From Galerina marginata (lineage: Eukaryota; Basidiomycota; Agaricomycetes; Agaricales; Galerinaceae): a stretch of DNA of 64,000 bases. Below are positions 55,020 to 64,000 of the stretch, one piece after another. The notes beneath the pieces are model-generated. The model was not told the DNA's origin, searched no databases, and was given only the letters and a program-made list of their open reading frames with translations. The translations under genes and the position numbers were made by a program. The DNA is taken from contig JAECYW010000006.1 of NCBI GenBank assembly GCA_023014335.1, positions 2,170,001 through 2,234,000 of the forward strand, read 5' to 3'. Position 1 is the first letter of the stretch; every line of letters begins with the position of its first letter.

Positions 55020-56787
55020 ATGGCAGCACCAGACCTTCCAATTGAACTCTGGCTCGAAATTCTCCAGTATCTACCGAGGAGCGCTCTCCATGGGATGCTT
55101 GGCCTCAGCCGTGTCCTATTTGAGGTTGTGATGAACGATTTGTACGAAGAAATACGCTTCATCTCTGATGATAAGCAAATGTTGAAAACTTTCGACCAAA
55201 TGAAGTGAGCGGCATCCCTCTTCCTTTGTTTCGCCATCTTCACTTACCATGACTATGATGAAGGTTTGCAGGCATCGCCTCACGCGTCCGTCGCTTACTT
55301 ATCCAGCCAGCCTTTCTGCCAGCCCTAGAGGAGCGCACAGGGTTACTTCCGAAAGTTCAAGACCGGCTTTCGTCGCGATGGTGGTTCAATAAACCTCTAC
55401 GAATTAGTCCAGCGCCACCCGTGGTCACGTTCAATCCATTAGGGACCCCAGAAGAACTTGAAGTATCGAGGAACAAGGCCCTACGAGCCGCGACAGAAGC
55501 TCTAGCTCTATGCCACAACCTTCAAAAAGTCACAATAGTATTATACGACCATACGGCTACCCCGCAGTTCAACCTGTTTCTCGACACTCTGTGGCAGTCA
55601 CCTACCAATGGGGTGTCAAACCTGCGCAGCTTATCGATTCGAACGACCCCAGCCAAGTTACCGCGTCTTCTTCTGCCTTTGGTAGAGTCCAGCAAGGTGT
55701 TTGTGAACTTAGAAGAAGTCACATTCGATATAACACCTAGTCGTCTTGAATTGGCAGGGAACGACCACGACCGCGCAGTCGATGCTTTGAAGTCGTTCTT
55801 TAAGGCCTTCGGAAAGAATTTAGTCGCAGTCAATCTTTCTTCTACTCGTTTGCACCTCGTGGAGAGCGTCCTCGGATCCATGCAACCGCTCCTCAAACTC
55901 CGGAAATTCGAGCTTCTCACAAGCCTCTCGTCAAAACAAAGATGGCAGCCCGAGAATCTTTCCAAGTTCATTGCGAACCATGCAAGTGTTCTCGAGCATC
56001 TCACCATAAAACCGTATGCTCGCCGAACGGTCTATCACGAGTCTGATTTGACATATGCTCGTTGGATAAATCCTGGCTTCGACGATGCAACTCGTCCCTC
56101 CGCATTCGCCGGAGTTGTTTTTCCTAAACTGAAATCCCTCGATGTGGGTTTGCGCGATCCGTCTGATGTCGCGCCGTATAGCTGGCCTCCCGCTCAGCCG
56201 GCTCGATCCCACTCCGGTCTACTTCCAAATCCCTCCACCTTTGCACCAAACATCACCTCGCTCACGCTAACCGACGTGTCTCTATCTTTTCCTCGTATAC
56301 GCGACCTCGTCAACCAACTTGCGGAGGATCGCTCTGGCGGTAGAATATTGGAAAAGCTTAATATCATGGTAGAGACGCTGACCCCGCCAGTCTTCGACAT
56401 CCTTGCCTCCAAGTTACCTCATTTGGGGATGCTCACGATGGACTTTAACATTACTTCGGATTTCGAAGCGGATAGGGTAAGTGATGTCGATATTGTACCT
56501 GCGACAACAGACTCTAATTTTTCTTTAAGACCTATCGGGAACCAGACCGGAGCTTAGAGTTCAAGGAACTCATCCGTGCTCGCAGATATCCGCGGTGGAA
56601 ATTGCAATACCTACGCCTGACCTCTGCGGGTTTTCAATGTAGTGCCCGTCATCCACAACCAACCGACATGAGAGTTGTGGCAGAAAGTCTTCCGTCTGGC
56701 GTCGAACTTGATTGCAGCTACGATTGTTATTGTCACATGGCATTGGATTCTCCAGTCTTCCACCGTCATATGATACACCACCACTGA
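55020..56787 (+). CDS. F-box/LRR-type protein, three exons
   Basis: Exon 1 (55020-55204) encodes the F-box PDLPIELWLEILQYLPRS. The exon 2 acceptor is AAG at 55263, which restores FAGIASRVRRLLIQPAFLPAL in register with the paralogue at 21352-23006. Exon 2 (55264-56476) carries leucine-rich helices such as SVLGSMQPLLKLRKFELLTS. Exon 3 (56530-56787) ends in RYPRWKLQYLRLTSAG and a Cys/His-rich tail. Intron positions and sequence match the paralogue about 32 kb away on the other strand, so an inverted, dispersed duplication made this copy. It is probably a substrate adaptor of an SCF ubiquitin ligase; the target is unknown. No frame damage was seen. Confidence 0.78.
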
Positions 56788-57350
56788 ATGATACCGTTTT
56801 GTCGCCTTGATAACTTTCGCAAAAATGGAGAATTTTCTATGAAATAAAATTTCCTGGCAACTCTGATATATAATCTACCTGCACTAAAAATCTAGGATGG
56901 ATTGAATGTGTTCTGCATGCAGGGCGCCTTTGTTAAAATGACATGTTTTTCCGATTTAGCCAAAAACTGTTCGACCACTCAATGGTACAGCTGTGTTTTG
57001 GGGGCCCTGTCTTTTGAAGGAAGGAAGGAAGGAAGGAAGGAAGGAAGTATATTATACGTGGATATACAAAGGGCGTGATGGAAAGAAATTTTAGTTAGTT
57101 TAGTTCACACCAAGAGGTCACTTCCATCTTGAATTAACCTCAAATTCAATACAACATCTATATGTCAAATAGTAAAAGATTGCTACAAAAACAATGAAGT
57201 GTAGTAAATATCGTTGCCAGAATGTGTATGCGGGGGTATATAAATGTTCGAAAACTTGGAGGAATAGAAAGCAGGACAAATTTGAAATCATTAATTATCA
57301 GCCACATCTCTCAACCACCTGCAATTGTTCGCTAAGCAAATTCTACCCTA
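56788..57350. other. Intergenic with GGAA tetranucleotide run
   Basis: No gene was seen. The stretch is AT-rich and carries a short microsatellite. Confidence 0.4.
57016..57046. repeat. (GAAG)n microsatellite
   Basis: About seven and a half uninterrupted copies of GAAG, between two convergent genes. Confidence 0.85.
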
Positions 57351-60300
57351 TCAGACACACCAACCCAGTGCAGAGCCGATATCTCGGACACCCCTCTTCT
57401 CCGAGAATTCCAAGGCTACTTTGAGTGTCTCTCTCTCTTTCTCCTTCCGTCCTTGCATTCCATACGCATTCGCGAGATAATACCACGCTTCTGGAACGTC
57501 CCAGCCGCGTCCCTTGGTCAGATGTGCGAGCATGCCCACTGCTAGGTCGACATCTGGCGAAGAAGACGGAGTGTAAGTCGGGATAGATGAATGTGACGCG
57601 GTACGAGGGGATGAAGGCGGGGACGTCGAGCTCTGGTTAGATGACGAATGGATCTTGCGTGTCACTTTTGGGTCGAGGTACAGCCGGGAGAGGTGTACAG
57701 TGGCAGCAACGTCGTCAGACGAGATAAATCGCGCTTTTTGGAGGGTGTCAACGGCATGCTGGTAGAGACCCAACGAGACGTAATAGAGCCCAAGCTAGGG
57801 GAAAATAAGTAACGAAGAAGCGAACGAAAAGGAAAGCAAGACATACCTGGACCCACACATTTGGGTTATTCTCGTCTCTGACCTCTGCTTCCTGTATTGA
57901 ACCCTTCGCCTGCTCAATTTTGCCCAGTCTCCGGAACGTCGCAGCCGACATCAACCACAAATCGCTGAGCAACCGGTTTTCTTTTGCAGAACGCTGATTC
58001 CGGAGCTGAGAATCTTGCTGGCCTCCGGAAGTGGGAAGAGAAGGCGGTGGTGGTGGGGGCGGAGAGGCATTGGGTGTGCGGTCTCCGGAATGGATTATGG
58101 AACTCAGTCGCCGCCGAGAGTGTATGGAAGAGGCCTGGTAAGAAGTCGGGTGGAGAACTGCATGGAAATCTTAGACCCCTGTTAGCATGGAGGAAAGTAG
58201 ACGGGAAGAGGTTGACCACAAACCAGGTGTGGAGGTTGATCTTCGCAGCACAGGGTTCTTGACGACACCGTGACCGATTCTTCTGGACACAGCGGTAATG
58301 CCCGCACGTCCTTTGTGTACGCTGCCTTTCAATATCTGTTGCACCTTCTTCTTCGACTTGAAGGTGTCGCCACCTCGATCGCTGGAGAACGACCGTTTAA
58401 GTTTGCTGTCGACATTCGAGCCGTTGAGCGATTTCTTGTCCTTTTCTTTCTCCTTCTCCTTGTCTCTTGCGTTTTCCTTCTCCCCAGAATATCTCTCTCC
58501 GTTCCATTCCACTACTTGGGTAGTCTGTAAAAGAGATTCGTAGCTCCGCTGCGCTTGCACTCGCATTTGCGCCTTTTCAACTTTCTCAAGTTGGAGCTGG
58601 ACCATCTGCTCGGCCTCTGGCGTTCCATTCGGAGTTGCAGGTAAGACAATAATCCCAACCGGGGGTGACAACGACTCTGTGTCTTGTTCGTTCGCACTAG
58701 ATGATCCTACTTTGGAGGCAAGACCGCGGTACATTCGTTTGCCTGCAGAAACCCTCGCCTTCCCTGACTCAGATGTGTCAGCCTCGGTCAAATTTGTACT
58801 TCCAAAATCTATGGAGTGGGGTTGACGTGAGTCATCCAAGGATTGACGCGGTTGTGAGCCTGCCATTGACATGAGAATGGTGTTTTGGTCAACTTTTTTC
58901 GCTGGAAAGAACGAGCCACCGACCTCCAGGGGTACTACCACCAGCACCTGCGATTCCAACGCCTCGTTTTTCGGCAACCCACGAGAAGACCTCGAGCCAG
59001 CCCTCTTCAGCACCCTCCGGTCCTTCCACAACCTCAATGAGCGCCACTTGAGTCATACGCAACTGAAGGTGCCGTTCGAAGAGGTCAGCCGTGGTTGGTG
59101 GATACTGGTCGATAGATAACGATGGTACGGAAGGGTACGAGGACGCAGTCGCTTCAGACGGTGGTGAATATAGCAGGGATATAGCAGAATGTTGAAGTGA
59201 CGCCGCGGGTGGCAAGCAAATGTCTCCAGGTTGCAGGAGCAGCGTGCCACTAGAAGGTACATTTGACTGTGCTCCATTTCCGCTCGCATCTGGGACCCCA
59301 ATATCGTTAATACTGGATTTCTGTTTCTTTGGCGTCTTAGGTGGGGCGAAGTCTGTGGCCTTGACGACGCCGTTCGTCTCAGGTACTTTCAATGTCACTG
59401 CCTCCACTTGCACTTGCATGACGGTGTCCGCATCTTCACTGCCTCCATTCTCCTCTCTGTTTCCTCGGCCACGAGTGGAGTCCTCCTCTTCACTGTCGTC
59501 GTCACCTCCAAGAGCAGGACCTTCGTCAACATTGGTTGATTCGTCATCATCATCATCCAGCTCGGCGCCTCTCTCCAAGATCTCCTTTGCCGCAGGCCAC
59601 TTCTCCGTTGCAGACAACAATAGACCCAAAAGGTGCCAGTATCGCACATCCTTCGGTGAGCCTTCGACTGCGTGTCCTGCACATTCAATTGCTCGGTCAA
59701 GGCTGTGTTCATGCCCCTGTATTGTGCTCGAGTCTGTGTTAGGTCTTGAATCCGCTGAAATGCCCCCAGCACCAGGAATACGTCTTGCAAAGGACAAGGC
59801 TAAATTGTAGTAAGCACTGGGGGTGGAATGTGCCTGGATTGAACGTAGCAAGCAAGCGTGTGCTTTATCAAAGTTTGTAGGCCGGCTCAGGGGATCGTGT
59901 CCTAATTGGGCGGGTCAGAAAAGACGAGAAATATTGAATGGAAACAAAAACACACCTTTGACGCCTAATAAACCCCAAACAATGCCTTCTGCAAGCAGCA
60001 CGTCTGCCACTAGTCTCTTGTCATTTTCGTCTAACCTCGTCCTTGCCTTCTCCAAGACAGAACTGGCCTCCAAAACATCCTCAATGCCTTCCGTGCCATC
60101 GTCGTTTATCGGAGCACCTTGACTCGATCCACTCGACAAATTCATGGCTGCCCCTCCAGGGCCTCCAACGCCAGCACAAAGCATTCGAGCCCCAAATACC
60201 AATGTCTCAACCCATCTGGCATCGTCATCCATGTCTTCGCCTACTCCTTCCTTACTGGCTTCCCATGCTTTGCCCACGACTTGAATATATAGCTTCAAGG

Positions 60301-62127
60301 TTTTCTTGGCGAGATAAGGCGCAGAACCAAGGTACAAAAGACGAGTCAGGTGTCGGAGCACGAGAGATGAATTGAATGTTAGGCGTTGAGACCAATTGAG
60401 GATCTGTTGAGCGAAGACGTGATCAATTTCTAAAACCAGGGGGTTTGACGGAATAAAAGCCCACCTCGATGACCCAACCGACTTGTTCACCAGCTGCACC
60501 GCCTGCTTCCCAAACTTTGACACACAACTCCACAAATTCCTCCACCTTCACGTTACGCTCTCCTGCCCGGGGGAAGGACGTACTGGCATCGAGGATGGCC
60601 CGATAATCCTGAACGATGGAGCGCGCGGTGTGCATCCATGACGACTGTGCGAGCGGATGAGGTTGGATAGTTGTAGACGAAGCCGAAGTTGAGACTTGAC
60701 CTACACTTGGACCTGTTGAGTGGGAATTTGACAAGGCCGTTGCAGGTCTTGAATTGGGGGCTGAAGCGGTTCTTGATCCTGGCACCGTATTCGACTTTAT
60801 AGGTTGGGCGTAAACTGGAGCCATTCCAGCAGCTGGCAATGATACAAGAACTCCATATCGGAGAACGAGAGCCCGAAGATGAAGGGCGCATATGGTCGAA
60901 CGATGTGTTGTGCGAAATGTCGGTGGCCAGAAAGCACTGCAGGTTGTGTAGTGTTCAAACCAGGTCCATAGAGAGCGCTGGGTTCCAGATGTCGCGTTGC
61001 TGGTTGCAGGAGCACCAATGGCATCGCCATCTACGAAAATGTCACAGGTTTTCGCACTCAGGACAATAGCGCGCCACAGCAATCTCTCAACCCATCGCCA
61101 CATCTCACGTAATTGCGAAAATAGAAGGAAATCCGGCTTTCCATTGGGCGATATGGATTTTGGTAAGGCTTTGGTCGTGAACTCGGACCGAAGGGCGGAA
61201 AAGAGGGGTAGTGCGGTGAGGTATGCTTCCAGCGCACGGTGAGGATCTGTGCGATGTAGACGTTCATATGACATTCCTATAAACAGAAATTAGCATACTC
61301 TGGATAGAAAGCTGATAATCCCCCAATAATAATACCAGACGTCGACTATGCACTAAACAGTAGGAATAGCAACGTTACATACCTTGCAAACACAATGATC
61401 GAAATGTCTCCGTCAGTGCCCACGCCCTTCCATCGCGCACTTCTGGAGCAGTAGTGTCTGCAATTGAAGCAAAACTTCCAGTAAACGAAGTCGTAGATGT
61501 TGCGTAAGTCGATGGAACTTGTAAGCCATGATTGGCGTTGGAACGCGTGGATTCCGGACTAGGTATGTGATTTTGGAATTGGAGTAATTCTGGGACCCTT
61601 GACAGATACGAAATGCATTCTGTGGGATTTCCAAGAGCATATGAGTAATAGGCGAGTGCAAAATAGATCGTCTATGGATCGGGGGTTACGAAGAGTTCCT
61701 CGATGGACAACGAAGTGCTTACATCAAATTTGGACGACTGCAAACTCTTCAGAACTTCATGCCCCGCTTCAGCCTCCTCGGTTCGCTCAGGCTGAAGGAT
61801 GCACTCGCTTGCCAAAGCAACCCTTCCCCTTTTCCATGCTTCATCTTCCTTGCCTTCATTAAAAACAGGGCCATCGTCTTCCATGTCGCCATCCTCGTCA
61901 TCATCTTTGTATTTCAAGCTTAGCAGCAACGCTAGTGATCTTGTCTGTGCAGCGACTTCGGCAACGTCTTCATAGCCATGACAGTGCTTCTTGAATTTTC
62001 GAAAGAGTTCAGGCCATGACAATGGAGAAGCATTATAAGCTTTGGCTGGAAACTCGGATCGCCATTGGCCTGCTGTTAGAACCGCTCGCAGCTGAAACCA
62101 ATAATGCCGCTCCTTGGGGGTAGACAT
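57351..62127 (-). CDS. YPP1: Ypp1/TTC7-like TPR protein
   Basis: A large multi-exon gene. The N-terminus (MSTPKERHYWFQLRAVLTAG at 62127) leads into exons with YFALAYYSYALGNPTECISY and further helical TPR-like text. Later segments include SAYYNLALSFARR and DVRYWHLLGLLLSATEKWPA (true TPR helices), a charged linker with a KEKEKEKDKK run near 58480, and C-terminal TPRs (LWLMSAATFRRLGKIEQAKG, LGLYYVSLGLYQHAVDTL, VPEAWYYLANAYG). Such an array matches the Ypp1/TTC7 family, which with Efr3 anchors the PI4-kinase Stt4 at the plasma membrane and supports endocytosis. Several introns were located but not all borders were fixed. A probable extra 5' exon near 62264 (MALATDGKLMGDSVRKG) could not be joined in frame, so the start is uncertain. 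The acidic and serine-rich linkers are longer than usual. Confidence 0.68.
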
Positions 62128-62756
62128 AAAGTCTGGTGGAGTTCGTGAAAGCAAAAGTCAAACCCGAGGAACGACGTCACGTTGCGTGACCAATCCGAGT
62201 TTGGAAATCATTACCCTTTTCGAACACTGTCCCCCATTAATTTGCCATCCGTCGCCAATGCCATTGCCGTTTGATACAAGAAGCTGATAGAATACGCGTC
62301 TACAATGATCACAATTAGGCTTAACTTTTGATGAAGATTAGATGAAATTGAGTGAGGCAATGCTCCATCTGGAACATTTTGTTGACTGGTATCAAGGAGA
62401 AGGTTCGGCTTCCTCGATAAATAGCGGGTTTAAGTCAAGCTGGCTCTTGGATCATTAAGTTAGGTACAAAAGGTAGAAATTCGCAATGCTCGCTTCGGCG
62501 GTGCCAATACTTCAAGTTACACGGGCCAGGTCCCGTGATGTCGGACTAATACATCGGCCCGTCAAATTCCGAGGCCAACATCTAATTTCTGATTTTCATC
62601 TTTCACAGAACTTGAACAACATCCTTAGATATTCCCCCAAGTCAAGGTCATAACGGATTCTCTCGTCTCCTCCACCTGCCTGCTAGCAACACATTCACTT
62701 ACACTCTTTCATTGGCCCTAACGCGACTTCAAGCTCAAGCTCAAGTTCAATCACAG
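62128..62756. promoter_or_regulatory. Divergent intergenic region, Ypp1-like and DPH2
   Basis: About 630 bp between the two starts hold both promoters and possibly a 5' exon of the Ypp1-like gene around 62210-62264. No specific factor sites were recognised. Confidence 0.35.
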
Positions 62757-64000
62757 ATGGCACCCTCGGATCCGACAACCTCATTCTCTTCATCAGGAGA
62801 AGACGCAATCAGCCACGTAATCGAGGTTGTACCGGATACTTCAACCGATGTTCTGTCGCCCCAAGAGTTCGACGAGTTCTACGAAATCGAACGGACTGTC
62901 AAGGAGATTGTGGTTGGGAATTATCAACGCGTATGTATCTTATCGTTGCTCCATTTATGAGCTAAAATTGATCTCGGAATAATCTATATCTTCATACACA
63001 AGCGTAGATTGCCCTCCAATTCCCCGATGAACTTTTACATGTCTCGGTACCGATCTACCGTCGCCTGAAGCGACAAATCACCGACTCGGTTTCAGAGAAA
63101 GGCCAAAGTTCGACACAGGAGTTGTACATCTTGGCAGATACATCATATGGCAGGTAAGTGAAAACTCTATTTTTTATTCACCTTCTGCTCATGTCGAACA
63201 CCATCCATCGGCTGGTATTATTTAATCTCTTTCTTTCCTGACTTGCGTTGTTTCTATCTAGTTGTTGCGTGGATGAAGTGGCAGCTCAACACGTCAACGC
63301 TGATCTGGTAGTTCATTATGGACACGCTTGTATGACCCAGTGCGCTTTATGCTACCTCGGCCATGTATTCGAACTAACCTGCACTTTCGATAGAACTTCG
63401 CGCCTCCCCGTCGTTTACATCTTTGGTCGAAAGGATATCAACGCGGAGAAATGTGCCACAGGATTCATCACCGCTTTCGAGCGTGATGACCTTGAAGAGC
63501 CGCAGCTAGAGGGTGAACGTGCAAAGAAAGCCGTGTTACTGAGACACGATGTAGCCTTCTCGCACAAAGCAGGTCCGCCTTCTCCCATCCTCCTTTCCAC
63601 ACGATCCATTCATATTTTTTAAAGACTCGATTTTTGAAAGTCTACGTGAAGCTCTCTCAAAGTGCACCCCAGCGATCCCCGTTTTATATGACAAAATATC
63701 GACCATGACGTATCCCTCGTCGCAATCGACATCACCTGCACACGGGAAAGAAGATTTGCCTAGACAGAACGCCGAAAATGACATCGCACTAGAACACACA
63801 ACAATATTTTATGTGGGGGGTGAAAGTCTTGGACTGACCAACCTCCTCATGACGAACGCTTCATGTAATGTAAGTTCCTGCTTTTGGCCTTTTCTGTGCT
63901 GTCGACGTTTATTGGATTCGATCCAGGTCTATAGCTATGACCCTTCAACAGAGACGACCATTCACCAGTCGTCCACTGGACGAACAAATAAACTTCTTAT
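62757..64000 (+). CDS. DPH2: Diphthamide biosynthesis protein 2, partial (runs off the right edge)
   Basis: Exons 62757-62930, 63008-63153, 63262-63339, 63394-63572, 63625-63869 and one from 63927 to the edge keep frame. The ATG is in the context of MAPSDPTTSF; a longer open frame lies upstream but starts without a better ATG. Recognisable parts are FDEFYEIERTVKEIV, IALQFPDELLHVSVPIYRRL, ILADTSYGSCCVDEVAAQH, VVHYGHACMT and LPVVYIFGRK, all in family order. Dph2 pairs with Dph1 to form the [4Fe-4S] enzyme that moves the 3-amino-3-carboxypropyl group of S-adenosylmethionine to the histidine of elongation factor 2. The CC of YGSCC holds the family's N-terminal cluster-cysteine position. The 3' half lies outside the window, so intactness cannot be judged. 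Confidence 0.92.

Noticed and set aside
57016..57046. Tandem GAAG run considered as part of a CRISPR or satellite array
   Set aside because: Units are 4 bp without spacers; it is a simple microsatellite.
58270..58543. Plus-strand hydrophobic frames (FLVLFFLLLLVS-type)
   Set aside because: They are the reverse complement of the Lys/Glu-rich linker of the Ypp1-like gene, not a membrane protein.

Overview
The window reads as a nuclear contig from a filamentous basidiomycete, most likely an agaricomycete. Genes are split by many 45-80 nt GT-AG introns with CTRAY-like branch sites. The gene families also fit: F-box/leucine-rich-repeat proteins of mushroom type, DUF6533 membrane proteins, an F-box/nucleotidyltransferase-like protein and a Helitron with a DUF6570 region. 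No rRNA, tRNA, CRISPR array or bacterial-type operon was seen. Most exon borders were worked out by hand and checked for reading frame.

Left 15 kb (accessory, transposon-rich): a partial unknown gene runs off the left edge on the minus strand. It is divergent from an intact 11-exon unknown gene (1439-3499). A degraded stretch follows, then an F-box gene with a nucleotidyltransferase-like motif (about 6262-7167). A very long Helitron gene (about 7368-14732) encodes a zinc-finger/DUF6570 region, an HUH/YxxxY Rep nuclease, a PIF1 helicase and a C-terminal ubiquitin-peptidase-like domain with a zinc ribbon. Hairpins follow its stop codon.

16.7-32 kb: a proline-rich two-exon unknown gene; a six-exon unknown gene; two tandem F-box/LRR paralogues, one intact and one a pseudogene; and two paralogous DUF6533 membrane-protein genes separated by about 2.9 kb without a gene.

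32-45.8 kb: DPH3, a mitochondrial-carrier-type gene, a single-exon F-box gene, a tiny gene whose first coding exon is only the ATG, a GNAT acetyltransferase, a gene-poor 3 kb, and a Med25-like gene with an 8-nt microexon.

46.5-64 kb (core housekeeping): PRP46 (spliceosome) divergent from TFIIS (elongation, with an 11-nt microexon), a 754-aa conserved unknown, a 263-bp TA-flanked MITE, a third F-box/LRR paralogue, a Ypp1/TTC7-type TPR gene, and DPH2 running off the right edge. DPH2 and DPH3, both needed for the first step of diphthamide synthesis, lie about 30 kb apart.

The most unusual item is the left-arm element: a Helitron replicase fused to a deubiquitinase-like peptidase, sitting beside an F-box gene.
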